Source: Mesostigma viride (taxonomy: Eukaryota; Streptophyta; Mesostigmatophyceae; Mesostigmatales; Mesostigmataceae). Taken from it: DNA of 64,000 nucleotides. The translations under genes were made by a program, and so were the position numbers. The DNA is taken from assembly GCA_009746045.1 (NCBI GenBank), contig RPFO01000154.1, positions 494,996 to 558,995 of the forward strand, given 5' to 3'. How positions within the stretch are numbered: position 1 is the first letter of the stretch; every line of letters starts with the position of its first letter. The notes beneath the pieces were generated by a model. The model ran no database searches, had not been told where the DNA came from, and saw only the letters and a program-made list of their open reading frames with translations. Positions 31,986-42,417 of the stretch are shown here, piece after piece.

Positions 31986-32340
31986 AGGTAGGGAGCCCTC
32001 TCCCTACGCACAGGGAGGAAAACAAGGGGTAGGAAACCTAATGCACCCAGCACACACCAACACAATCGGCAGACCATCCAAGATACAAGGCACCAACGTA
32101 TTAACTCGGTCTCCACCACCACGCCGGGAGGTGTAGGGTTAGCCAGCACCAAGCCTGGTGGTAGGTTCCCCTAACTGCCTGGAACAAAGTCCTTGCCGGG
32201 GGGAACGGCACTGGGCAGGACACACAGAGTAAACAAATCAGTACCAAGGACCAAGAACGACCAGTCAACTGGCCAGAACGTGAGGGCGACTCTATATACC
32301 GGAGGGACAACACCCTCAGGTCGGGCCTAAGGCCCTCTAT
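31986..32340 (-). other. Element B 3' UTR
   Basis: Non-coding stretch between the X2 stop and the polypurine tract; no distinct motif seen apart from CTATATA near 32290. Confidence 0.5.
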
Positions 32341-34098
32341 CTAATGGCCATCCGTCTGGTAAGTACCACGGGAGGCCAGCAGGACATCCAGGTACGCCTG
32401 GTAGTGAGACACATCCTCAGCATTGTCGTGCCTATCTACAGTGAGGAAAACATCGGCCCACACGCCGTCAGGAAAAAGACCCAGGAAGGCCCAGTAATAC
32501 CTATGCTGCGTAAGAACGACCTGGCCCCGGGCCCAGTCCAGGAAACCACAGGCAAAGAGGCGTAGGAAAGGCTCTACCGCGATCAGGCAGAGAGCCCGCA
32601 GGAGCAGGCGATGGTACCGGATCCGAGGGCGCATACCCGTCGGGAAAAACAGATCTACCAGGGGCTCCACGTTGGACGGCCACAACCGGATATGCCGAAT
32701 CTCACGGGAGCGCCACCGACGGGCACACTGTCGCGACCCGAACGTCTCGAGGTAGTCGCTAGCCCGGGGAGGAGGATGACCCCGAGAGTCCAAACCCTGG
32801 CCCGGGATGGGCGCTGGACGACGGGCATCCCACTCTAGGATGGGCTGAAGGACCGTGCTGTACGTGGCACCCGGCACCGCAGGAAACTCTACCGTAAGGG
32901 CATCTGAGGCCATAATGCCCAGAGGCGGAGGGTAAGCCCACTGGAACCCGCCGTAGGTGTCCAAGTCATTGTGGCGCCTAGCCCAGCGATACAGGACGCG
33001 CCGAACCAGGATCTCACCCTGGAACACCGGATCAGCTAAAATAACCATATCGAAAGGAGGCCGATCAGTCTCAACTGGTAGGCCACGGTCCCGCGGCGCC
33101 CGACACACCTGGGAGAACCCGTAGGACATGGGCGAAATGGCAAGCTCGGCGGAGGCGCGCGGCAGGTCACACTGGCGGCAGGCGAGCGCAGACATACCGT
33201 ACCCAAAGACAGGCGTGTCGCGCGACTCCGGAGTCGCATGCACCACAGAAGGGGCCCGATCCCGATCGCCCTCTGACAACTCCCGAAGGGAATCGGCAGC
33301 GCGGGTGGCGCGAGGGTCAGAGCCACTGGACCGAACAACCGCAGCCAAAGACCGCGGGGCCGAAGGGACAGGGGCCGACGAAGGGGTAGGAACCGGCACA
33401 GACGCAGACGGCGCCGGTACAACAGGGGGCCGCGTCGGACCCGATGCCGCAGGGGGTCGCGACGGACCCGCCTCCGCAGCTGGCGCGCCGGTCTCTGGGG
33501 GCGGAGCACCACCAGGCCACATGTTGAAAATAGGGCCCGTGGGGACAGGCAATCCGGCATACGACTGGTTACCGTCTAAGCTCCAGTCAGGCACCGGGAT
33601 CCTCTGCGGAGGACCGCCCTCCCAAAGCCTGGGAAGACCGCCCGGGTCGCTGAAGAAACCCCGCGAGGGCGGCGCTGACGTGGTGGGCGGCTCGGACGCG
33701 GCGGCGACGGGCGCGGCCGCTGGGACGGCGGACTCGCGCCGAGGCGCAGGTACGTCAGTAGCAGGCGCAGAGGTAGCCGAAGGCGTAGGAGCCGCAGCAA
33801 CAGAGGGAACCGCAGCCGCCGAGGGCTCGCGCGGCACAGACGGACCCGTAGACGTCGAGGCGACCGAAGGGGAAGGGGGCACAGCTGCGGCAGACACCCC
33901 ACCTGGCGTGGCTGGAGCGTGCGCCTGGGCCGCCATGAAGGCCCCGAAGGCCGCCGTCAGGGACTGGATCTGCGCCTGCATCGCAGAAACTGTCGCCGAA
34001 AGAGGATCAGGCTCACGACCAGAGCCCAAAGGGGTAGGCTCCACCGATGCGCACAGGACCGACCTCGGTGAAGACGGGACAGGGGAAGGCGCCGACAC
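32341..34098 (-). CDS. Element B accessory ORF X2
   Basis: About 585 codons, open upstream past 34098; first in-frame ATG 33981. N-terminal half: a short helix (MQAQIQSLTAAFGAFMAAQ) followed by a very Pro/Ala/Ser-rich region. C-terminal half (from about 33080) is folded-looking: FDMVILADPVFQGEILVRRV, YLETFGSRQCARRW, LTQHRYYWAFLGLFPDGVWADVF. No match to env, dUTPase, RNase H or other retroelement proteins I know, and no transmembrane segment. A carries counterparts of both ends (45490-46107 and 43222-43698), so it is a lineage feature. Function unknown. Confidence 0.72.
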   Translation of the reverse strand: MSAPSPVPSSPRSVLCASVEPTPLGSGREPDPLSATVSAMQAQIQSLTAAFGAFMAAQAHAPATPGGVSAAAVPPSPSVASTSTGPSVPREPSAAAVPSVAAAPTPSATSAPATDVPAPRRESAVPAAAPVAAASEPPTTSAPPSRGFFSDPGGLPRLWEGGPPQRIPVPDWSLDGNQSYAGLPVPTGPIFNMWPGGAPPPETGAPAAEAGPSRPPAASGPTRPPVVPAPSASVPVPTPSSAPVPSAPRSLAAVVRSSGSDPRATRAADSLRELSEGDRDRAPSVVHATPESRDTPVFGYGMSALACRQCDLPRASAELAISPMSYGFSQVCRAPRDRGLPVETDRPPFDMVILADPVFQGEILVRRVLYRWARRHNDLDTYGGFQWAYPPPLGIMASDALTVEFPAVPGATYSTVLQPILEWDARRPAPIPGQGLDSRGHPPPRASDYLETFGSRQCARRWRSREIRHIRLWPSNVEPLVDLFFPTGMRPRIRYHRLLLRALCLIAVEPFLRLFACGFLDWARGQVVLTQHRYYWAFLGLFPDGVWADVFLTVDRHDNAEDVSHYQAYLDVLLASRGTYQTDGH

Positions 34099-34151
34099 TG
34101 AAGAGGAGGACGCCGCAGGGGAGGCCGAATACTCAGGAGAATACTGTGCCT

Positions 34152-34663
34152 CTACGGCGCGTCCGTAGGAGTAGGGTCGCCCAATCCTACGCCCGCTGTC
34201 TGGTCTGCTATCTCCATGAACTCTACTGCCCGTAGAAGGTCGCAGGGGTTCTCATCTACTTCCGCATCACCCTCGGCCGGAAGCCAGGGGAACACATCCC
34301 GTAGGCAGGAGCGGCCCACAGGGGTAGAAAGGTAGGAAAACACCCTGGGGCACTGGAGAACCGCAGCTATCTGTCCCAAGGCTGGACAGCTGGAGCCACA
34401 TTCTAACAAACAGTGCCCGGCATCGTCGAACCCGTGCAAAACAAGCTGGTGCGGTTCAGCAGGGGAGGGACCGTACCACGTGACCCCGAAGAGAGCAGCC
34501 CTGACTAAACCGCATGTTGGGCCTGGAGGGCCGGCTGCACGATGCCACCCGGAAAACTGGACCGTGACACCCAGCGGCCCGGAAGGGCCTCGAAGTACAG
34601 CTCAGGGTCCGGTAGGGGCGGGGACGGCAGCGGGCTCTCAGCCGGAGGGGTAGGCTCTGACAT
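34152..34663 (-). pseudogene. Element B accessory ORF X1, probably frameshifted
   Basis: Begins MSEPTPPAES (ATG 34663), acidic and proline-rich, then shifts frame near 34500 into a segment with HCLLECGSSCPALG and RVFSYLSTPVGRSCLRDVFPWLP, ending at 34152. The Cys-rich piece may bind metal. A has a comparable CLCHACVNTLD..PEVRKHLENYFPRYLP region. It overlaps the opening of X2 in another frame, so X2 may be expressed by frameshift. Function unknown. Confidence 0.5.
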
Positions 34664-34739
34664 GACGGCTGCGGAGGGGAGGGGACAACCAACCACCCGT
34701 CGACAGCAGACATAACATAAGAGAGGAGAAGGTCTACAA

Positions 34740-35400
34740 CTAGAGCTTGTGCAGGGTTTTATATTCCTGCAGCAGGCGACTACACCCATCTAGCTCACTC
34801 TCCGTATACCAGACCTTATCTACTTCACTACGAGCATACATCCACTTCACTTTATACTGACGCTGGGTACCGCGGCCCTTTTTGATATCTCTATGGGCCA
34901 CGATGCTTTCTACTTCGTCTTCTACTTCCCCAGTGTCAGGGTTATGCTCTAAAGGGGCAGGCGCTAGCTCTCTACCAGCGAACGTACTAGGGTGGTACAG
35001 TTTCAGCTGGCTTCTATGGAAGGTGTTTGAATGTGTCTGCCAAGAGGTAGGGATATCGACTTTATATAAGAAATTTCCTACTCTAGACAACACATGGAAG
35101 GGTCCTAAGAAGGCGGGCCTAAGTTTGACCTTAAGTTCTGCTTCAAACTTATGAGCAAAACGGCCAACACGGGGGCCTTCTACTAATACTAGATCTCCTA
35201 TTTCTATCTCAGGTGCTCTTCTATCTAAGGAGGCACGCAACCTAGCAAGGTACTTAGACTGAGCTTTTTGGTACCCTGAGATCGCGTGGTCATGAGCAGT
35301 TTTCATTCTATCTAGTAAGGACTGTACACCTTCTACAGTATCTCGGGACACATCATCCTTGTCCCGTAGAGGACTAGCTAAGAGAGAGGTAGGGTAAGAG
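34740..35400 (-). CDS. Element B pol: integrase C-terminus and chromodomain
   Basis: Continues the integrase after a one-base shift near 35380 (in a CT repeat). Has GDLVLVEGPRVGRF and KLRPAFLGPFHVLSRVGNFLYKVD (GPY/F module), then a chromodomain at the extreme C-terminus: VESIVAHRD, QYKVKW, KVWYTESELDGCSRLLQEY. In chromoviruses this domain steers integration to chromatin marks. Stop at 34740. Confidence 0.82.
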
Positions 35401-36340
35401 GCTGTCTACCAGTATCTAGGAAGAAGGGCGTATATCCATGCGCAGCTTGGGGACAATTGTTGAGGGAGAACTCTACCAAACATAAATAATCCTCCCAATC
35501 ACTTCCCGAGCCATTAACATAGTGCCTAAGCGCTTCTTCCACTACCCTATTAAGACGCTCTACTAAATGAGAGGAGGAGGAGTGGTAGGCAGTACCGTAG
35601 GTAACCTTGGTACCGATGGCAGCGAAAAACTGCTGCCAAAAATCTGAGGTAAATAACTTATCCTTATCACTAATAAACTGCCTACTCAAACCATGATATC
35701 TGTATACATTATTGAGGTATAGGCGTGCGCAATCACGTGCTGTGAGTTCTAAAGGACACGGCACGAGATGGCACATACGAGTAAAACGATCTATGAACAC
35801 AAGGATCTGGGCATTGCCCCTATCATTCTTTCTAAAAGGTCCTACAAAATCCATCATGATAGAATCCCACGGCATGATGGGGTCAGGCAAGGTCCTAGGT
35901 TCTGCTATCTGTCCTACGTTATTGGGTTTCATCTCCTGGCAAGATTGACAAGTTCTAACATACTCATCTACATCCTTATAAAGGGAAGGCCAGTAATAAG
36001 AGCGGGCTACTAGGTCCCGTACCCGTTTACCACCCTGATGAGCAGCTAAGTCATGCAACTCAAAGAGCAAGGAGGAGCGACAGATAGGAGGGACATACAG
36101 GCGCCATTGAGGGGGAGAATCTGCTATCTGCACATATAAAAACCCACCTACAAATTTACAAGGGTGCTTGCCTAATTGTTGGGGATGTGCAGCAATGGCA
36201 GCTAATGCTTCCGGCTCAGTGGCCGTAAATCTACTAATAAGACGTTCAAGATCAGAGGTAGGCATCGCTACAGAGGTATCCAGAACAGGTTTAAAGAGAT
36301 CTCCTACCGCCTTGCCAAAGAGAAGGGGAGGTCCTAGAGG
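35378..36340 (-). CDS. Element B pol: integrase
   Basis: HHCC zinc finger (LHDLAAHQGG..RTCQSCQEM) and core with Asp (DSIMMDFVGPF), Asp (QFISDKDKLF) and Glu (SSSSHLVERLNR), the Ty3/Gypsy D,D-35-E layout. Preceded by a linker from about 36340. Frame differs from the RNase H upstream; a G-run near 36410-36420 is the likely switch. Confidence 0.9.
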   Translation of the reverse strand, partial: PLGPPLLFGKAVGDLFKPVLDTSVAMPTSDLERLISRFTATEPEALAAIAAHPQQLGKHPCKFVGGFLYVQIADSPPQWRLYVPPICRSSLLFELHDLAAHQGGKRVRDLVARSYYWPSLYKDVDEYVRTCQSCQEMKPNNVGQIAEPRTLPDPIMPWDSIMMDFVGPFRKNDRGNAQILVFIDRFTRMCHLVPCPLELTARDCARLYLNNVYRYHGLSRQFISDKDKLFTSDFWQQFFAAIGTKVTYGTAYHSSSSHLVERLNRVVEEALRHYVNGSGSDWEDYLCLVEFSLNNCPQAAHGYTPFFLDTGRQPLTLPLS

Positions 36341-36375
36341 GACTATGTTTTCATAAGACTTTCCTGACCTAGTCG

Positions 36376-37015
36376 CTATATGGCTAAGCGGTATAGAAAT
36401 TTTATTTTTCCCCTCCCCCCCACCGAGGCCACGGGAAGGGCCTCACACGGGAGAGAGAGTCCTACGTGAGAAAGGAGATCAGGCATGCGAACAGCTGTAT
36501 GAAAGAGGTAGGCATAGGATTCATCATCAGGTAGTTCACCATAAGGGGTTACACCCATAGTAGTAGGAACTAGAGTAGTATTGAGAACATCAAGGTCCTC
36601 GAAAAAGGAGTAATCTGCACGACGAGAGAGTGCATCTGGTACTATGTTATCTACACCCTTAACATACTGAAGTTTAAAAGGGGAAAACTGTGCTAAAAAT
36701 TCCATCCAGCGCGCTTGCCGAGGGGTAAGGTTGGGTTGGGAGAGAAGATGGGTAAGGGGACGGTGATCCGTTTGGATAACTAACCTATAAGGATCTAGCT
36801 CACAGGGTTCATTCAGGCAGACATCAAATTGAGCACCTTTAAGAAAGTGCTGCCACGCGTGGCAACAATACACCACCGCTAAGAGTTCCTGCTGGTGTAC
36901 GGGATAGTTACGCTCCGCAGGGAGCATTGTCCTAGAGATATACTCAATTGGCTGTAAGCCCTGACCCTGATCCTGGAGAAGGACGCCCCTATAGCTACCT
37001 TACTAGCATCTGTAG
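36376..37015 (-). pseudogene. Element B pol: RNase H
   Basis: Ty3-type RNase H with VATDASKVAIG at its start (shifted frame), RNYPVHQQELLAVVY, VIQTDHRPLTHLL, LTPRQARWMEFL and DALSRRADY. Two single-base shifts at 36980-37015 separate the first motif from the rest and from RT. Confidence 0.85.
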
Positions 37016-38632
37016 CTACACAAAGGGTTTAGTAGTATCCGGTAGGATGAGTACAGGAGGGGAAAGGAGTAGGGATTTTAGACACTGAAAAGCCGACTGA
37101 CATTCACTACTCCAAACAAAGGGGATATCCTTCTTTAATAAATGATTAATAGGGGCTGCTATAGTTGCGAAACGCGGGATAAAACGCCTATAGTAAGAAG
37201 CAATTCCTAGAAAACTACGTACACCTTTAACGTCGGTAGGAGTAGGCCATTCCTGAATTGACTTAGTTTTATCCGGGTCGGTAGCGACCCCGGCATCTGA
37301 CAGAACGTGCCCTAAAAATGGGACACTCCTACCCGAACGAACTTTAGCACGGCGCGCCCACAAAGAATTTTCAGCCATTATTTCTAATACTTTCTTTAAA
37401 TCACGTAGGTGCGTTTCAAAATCAGGAGAGTAAATAAGAATATCATCTAAGTAAGCTTGAGCACAAGAACGGTCATGCTCAGATAAAGAAACAGAGGAGA
37501 AGGAAGGATCCTTTAAATCAGAGGACACCTGAGGAAGGTGAGAATTTCCCATAACAGGTCTAAGCACTTCATTCATTAACATTTGAAAAGAGGCAGGCGA
37601 GTTACAGAGTCCCATAGCCGCTACTCTAAACTGGTAATGACCAAAAGGGGTAGCAAAGGCGGTTTTATGGCAATCCTCAGGAGCTATCCGCAACTGCCAA
37701 AAACCATCCGCACAATCCAGTACTGTGAAACAAGTGGAACCTTTAACCTTATTAAATATATCATCAATACGAGGTAGAGGGTATTTAGACTTCACAGTAA
37801 TATCATTCAACTTCCTATAATCAGTAACTAGGCGAAACTTGCCATTTGGCTTAGGAACTAACAGGACACCAGCTGAGTAGGGAGAGTTACTAGGCTCTAT
37901 CAATCCTGCTTCTAATAGTGACACTAAAATCTGTTTTAGTTCCTTTAACTCGGTAGGGCCCATTCTATACATCGGAGAGTGCGTAGGAACTGCACCGTCC
38001 TTGATAACTACACGGTGTAAAACAGAACGAGGAGGAGGATAAGAAGGAGTCTTTTCTTCAAAAACTTTTGAGGAATCTATCACAGCCATGTATCTTACTA
38101 TTTCATTTTCAGTAAATCCCACTCCTATTGTATCCACTGTGTTTATATCTATATCCACACTATTATTAGTGATAGGTATCTCCTGTACTTCTAACTGAAG
38201 GAACATACATAATAAATATCCATATTCCTTTAATTCAGAACGCAACTCATCATTGGACATTAATACTTCAGGTATAGGTCTTACAGGAGGATCAACAGGT
38301 GTAGGAGGAGTAATATCTACCAAGGATAAATTTTCCAATCTATAATGACGTTCCGGTACCCAGTAAGAGCTATCTGGAAACCAAATGACCATGGTATCAT
38401 AATTAATAGTAATCTTATTATCCTGGTGCCAATCTAATTCTAGTAATACATCAGCGGTAGTGATAGGGCCTATAGTGGCCGTCAGGTTGACAGTACGTCC
38501 TTGTATGACCAGGGGAAGGGACACCGTACCCGGGGAATGACTGGTGCGACCATCAGCATAATGAACAGTGACAGGTTTGGTGTGAGGGGTAGGGACTAGT
38601 CCTAAACGCCTAACTAGGGCCTCGCTCACAAA
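37016..38632 (-). CDS. Element B pol: protease C-terminal part and reverse transcriptase
   Basis: Starts at the G insertion inside the retropepsin. SEALVRRLG..ITTADVLLELDWH is the rest of the protease. RT follows: VPKPNGKFRLVTDYRKLN, PLPRIDDIF, FTVLDCADGFWQL (motif A), AYLDDILIYSPDF (YLDD), VPFLGHVLS, YYRRFIPRFA. Ends at 37016 by a frameshift. Confidence 0.92.
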   Translation of the reverse strand, partial: FVSEALVRRLGLVPTPHTKPVTVHYADGRTSHSPGTVSLPLVIQGRTVNLTATIGPITTADVLLELDWHQDNKITINYDTMVIWFPDSSYWVPERHYRLENLSLVDITPPTPVDPPVRPIPEVLMSNDELRSELKEYGYLLCMFLQLEVQEIPITNNSVDIDINTVDTIGVGFTENEIVRYMAVIDSSKVFEEKTPSYPPPRSVLHRVVIKDGAVPTHSPMYRMGPTELKELKQILVSLLEAGLIEPSNSPYSAGVLLVPKPNGKFRLVTDYRKLNDITVKSKYPLPRIDDIFNKVKGSTCFTVLDCADGFWQLRIAPEDCHKTAFATPFGHYQFRVAAMGLCNSPASFQMLMNEVLRPVMGNSHLPQVSSDLKDPSFSSVSLSEHDRSCAQAYLDDILIYSPDFETHLRDLKKVLEIMAENSLWARRAKVRSGRSVPFLGHVLSDAGVATDPDKTKSIQEWPTPTDVKGVRSFLGIASYYRRFIPRFATIAAPINHLLKKDIPFVWSSECQSAFQCLKSLLLSPPVLILPDTTKPFV

Positions 38633-40389
38633 TGTCTAATCACCAAGAAAATGTCCTCAAATGAGGACATTTTCTAGCGTGGATACCATTTGTAATAACT
38701 AACACATGTCAACACATCCATGGGTACGGCATGAAACCATGTTCATTTATGATATGTTCAAGAGTTGCAATGCTTAACATCCATGAAATATGCTCATTGT
38801 ATAATTGTTTACGATTTATGAATGCAGGGGGGTCGCTACGCGAGTGACCAAATAGCACTCAAGTCAACAATATGCCGAGAAAGAAGGCATGGCCAGGTCA
38901 TGGCTGGTCCTGAAAATGCACCCAGGGTGCCCACAACATGTCTATGTTACACCCTCGCAGTCCTAGACCCTGCAGCCTGCCAGGGGGGGCACAAAATGTA
39001 ACTGGCAGCCAGGGACCATGGTGCAGGCCAAACAGCAGGTGTAAAGCTAGCTCAGTCCAAAGAGTGAAATATGATGCAAATTCTTGCCAAGGTTAGGTCC
39101 ATGATCGTTAGTAGAGGCTCGGCTGCCACCACGGTGCTAAACCATGATGTTGAACCCTTACGTTATAAAGGAAACATATACTGCAAAGAGGAACAAGTTG
39201 CAACACAAGCACAATGTAAACATGACAAGCTCAAGTTTCTAAGCCAGTCTTGATCACTTGGACATGAGTTGAAGCATTAGAAACATATGGGCAACATACC
39301 AGCAAGCCTTGAAAAACTTCTCAGCAACAAGGCAGTATATGTGTTGAATCAAACTAGCACATCGCAATTAAGCACAGCGACTTCTACTTGCTGCTGTTTT
39401 GATAACGCAAGGCCGTTTACCTTTTCAGTGACGCAACGGGAAAAGAAAGTACCGCCCAGCAAACTTCCGTTATCCCCCGGACATAAACGTAATCAAAACC
39501 ACGAAGTTGGGCATTGAAAGCAACCGGAATTATCACGTCTGCGAGAGTTATAGGTTACAATCCGCTTAACACGCTTACTTAGAACGATGCGGTTGAGAAT
39601 GACAGTCGGATCCTTGGTCTTTACGTGCGCCCAGGCCGCCAGCTGCGCGGGCCAGCTCAAGAAATATATATTAAAGGACGGTGACGCGTGGGAAGCACCC
39701 AGCCTTGCGGCAAAAGAAAAATATGGCTCGCGCTCGCCCTGGTTGTCGCCAGGCGCGACTGCGACATCACGACGAAAAAATAGAGACTCTTTGACGCATG
39801 CAACTGCCCAGGTCCCTCTTCTCCCCATGTCGCCCATAAGCCCAGAAGCGTACCATAACCCATACTCGCGATATCCGCAGCGCCTGGGCGGAAAAAGAAA
39901 TTGTAAAACCGAACTGCGAACTGACCTATCATGCGATCTACGTAGCTCTCAGATTTTCTTCAACAATGCCAAAATCCGTTCATGAACAAAATTTTCGACA
40001 TATACAAAGCACCTGCACGTGAAGAATAGCATCATCGAAATCACTAGATGACGATCTAAAATGCTGTCTTCGTCCGGGGCAAAATAATGCCCTATAACAT
40101 TCAGGCAAGCCTCGGAACTGGCACGACCCCATAGCCGCCACTCGACAAAACACTCGATTGCATTGCGATGTTCTTGCTATTGTAGGTACTTTTCGTCGCC
40201 TCATATTTTCCAGGTACGGTCGACCCCTGTCGACCCCAGGGGCTTGGCGCGCTCAGTACCTATCCCAGTTTCGCGCCAAAACCCACCAAGTGACCCTAGG
40301 ACCAAATTTGGCGCCAAAACCGCGCCCCTAACCCCCCCCGTCTCAAACGAGGACTATGTCCTCAAATGAGGACATTTGGTTTTTGGACA
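38633..40389. mobile_element. Element G: non-autonomous TIR element, 1757 bp
   Basis: Inserted in the protease codons of B. Ends TGTC..GGACA with imperfect inverted repeats of about 40 bases; each contains the palindrome ATGTCCTCAAATGAGGACAT (38651-38670 and 40356-40375). Flanked by CAAA on both sides (38629-38632 and 40390-40393), or CACAAA if the ends are drawn two bases later. Insertion plus TSD is 1761 bases, a multiple of three, and the protease frame agrees on the two sides. No transposase ORF recognised. Confidence 0.82.
39493..40204 (-). other. Interior of G: unrecognised ORFs and E2F-like sites
   Basis: Two minus-strand open frames (39980-40204, starting MRRRKVPTIAR, and 39493-39837) match nothing I know. 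Upstream of the first lie TTTCGCGCCAAAA (40270-40282) and TTTGGCGCCAAAA (40307-40319), which fit the E2F/DP consensus TTTSGCGCS. G may have captured a host promoter and exons, but this is conjecture. Confidence 0.35.
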
Positions 40390-40393
40390 CAAA

Positions 40394-40640
40394 GGAGCTA
40401 GCCGCACCGCTATCTACCAACACAGAGACATTCAAAAGTTCATCAGCATGCAAGAAAGGGTCTACAACGGTGTGGGGGACGGTTAAACCACCATTCAAGA
40501 ACATAAGAGGACGCACACGTAGTGGTAGGGAAGATTCAGCTCCTACAGAGGTTATAAAAACAGGCAGGCAAAAATTTTTATCTGGGGTACTATCTAAGGA
40601 CCTGTCCAGGTTACCCCCGGCTGACAGGCCTACTGTTCCC
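40394..40640 (-). CDS. Element B pol start: protease N-terminal part
   Basis: Minus-strand frame, -1 relative to gag, containing VDPFLHADELLNVSVLVDSGAASSFVS; LVDSGA is the retropepsin active-site loop. A has the equivalent FLVDTGASTSFI. Continues at 38628 after element G. The run of 8 G, A, 5 G at 40638-40651 where gag ends could promote -1 frameshifting. Confidence 0.85.
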
Positions 40641-42365
40641 CCTCCCCCCCCAAATCCATAGGAACTAACCCCGAAGAAGACCCTGGCGAAAAAGCCACTG
40701 CTGGAGGGTCACGAGGGAGCGAAGAGGGTGCGGGAGCCTGATTATCATAGGGGAACCCTGAGGGTCCTGCCTGCACAGCATTCAGCCTACTAGGGGTAGC
40801 TGAGGGAATGCGTCCTGAAGTAGGACGAATAGGAGCACGCTGAGGGGTACGAGGAGGGCGAGCGTCGGGATGAGGGGGAGCACCCGAAAGGAACTTGGGG
40901 CACTCACGTTTAAGATGACCTACTTCCTTACATTGATAGCATGTGATATGAGAGACATCAAGAGCTGATAGATCAGCAACACAGATATCTAATTCTTCTA
41001 CATAGGAGTTCTCCTCCTCAGGGGTAAGGATAATATTATTAATACGGGAACGGGTAGGGAGAGAAGGAGTGGTGAAGAAATCTGCTACTCGCAGGAGATG
41101 CTGGCGCACATGCTTGAGGGGCAGATCAGTAAAACGGTAGGCAGAGAACTGGCGCTTGACTTCACGTAATAAAGGTCTACTGAGGCCTTGGAGGAAGCGA
41201 GCACGTACTTCTGCACCCGACAAATCCCTAATTCGTACCATCTGAGCATCAAACTCTTTCATATACTCCTTAAATGATTTAGTACCCTGCTGCAAGGTAC
41301 CAAAGGCTAATCTGTCCTGCCAATCTGAATCAGGAGGGACTAAATGGTTCTCTAGACGCTTAAACAATTCTGCTACAGAGTTAGGGTAGGCATGAGAGGC
41401 CAAAGACTCACACTGAATGAGGTTAGCAAGCTCAGGAGTAATGCAGGTTGTAAGATAGTGAGGAACTAATACAGCATCAGAGAGACGCCATCTATTATGA
41501 TTCTGCCACGACTCTGTGTTCTGGGTAAGCAACATAATAAAGGTGAAAAACTGTTGAGGGGTAGACTTGACATCCAGCTTGGGAAGGTTAGCAAAGAGGG
41601 GAAGAGCAGGGGGCTTAGGGGGATTGGAAGAGTAAGTTTTTCCCATAGGGCCACTATCTTCCACTGCTACATAAGCGGGATAGAAGGAAGGAAGAGGAAA
41701 AGTCTTGGGTAGGGGTCTAGAAGGGGCCACCGTTTCAGGCTGGTGCCCATAGGAGAAGGGTACAGTATATTGCTCACGAAGAGAGGAGTAGGCAAAATGA
41801 TCATAATTTCTGTCATCTAGAGGCATGGTGCTGAAATCACTATTAACTTCTAAATCAGCCACACGGGTAGGGACCTGGGCTGCCTCATAGGCCGTCTCAG
41901 GGTAGGACCAGGAAGCAGGTGGGTAAAAGGGAACTGCACTAGGGCGCCCAGAAGGGCCGACAGGGGCAGAGGCACGACCCGCGTGTTAAAAGCAGGCATG
42001 GAAGGCACAGGGTGGGAAGGAGGCCTAGCAACATTGTTAGTTAGTGAGGACCTGCTGGGGGGTTGAGCCAAGGTTGCAGGAGGGGCAGGGGCCTGGTTCA
42101 GGGTAAGGGAAGGGTCATCACTAAATCTGACTTGCATACGTTGTTCATAGGTAGGAGGGGTAAGTGAGGGACGACGGCGACCACCAGTAACAGGAGAAGG
42201 AGGTGAGGTACGAAGATTACCTTGAGGAGTGAGATGGTGCACCGTTTCAAGTGAGTCCCGTCGGTTACCACGATTGTTGTTATGGTTGTTAGTATTATTA
42301 TTATTATTACTCATAGTAGGAGTGTTGGTAGGTATAGGCGACATGTTACCACCCACTGGATCCAT
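40630..42365 (-). pseudogene. Element B gag, one frameshift
   Basis: ATG at 42365 (MDPVGGNM). An Asn-rich, disordered N-terminus, a Pro/Ser-rich linker, then a one-base shift near 41980-41990 into the capsid frame: PKLDVKSTPQQFFTFI.., AFGTLQQGTKSFKEYMKEFD, and a CCHC knuckle CYQCKEVGHLKREC, then a disordered tail ending DLGGEGEQ at the G run. 127 bases separate its ATG from the viroplasmin-like ORF once A is removed. Confidence 0.88.
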
Positions 42366-42417
42366 TTTTAATTAAGTAAATGATTAGGAATCTAACTGAA
42401 AGCAACAAGGATAAAGG

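Noticed and set aside
33128-34168. 346-codon plus-strand ORF
   Set aside because: Antisense shadow of the Pro/Ala/Ser-rich X2 of B; composition follows from the other strand.
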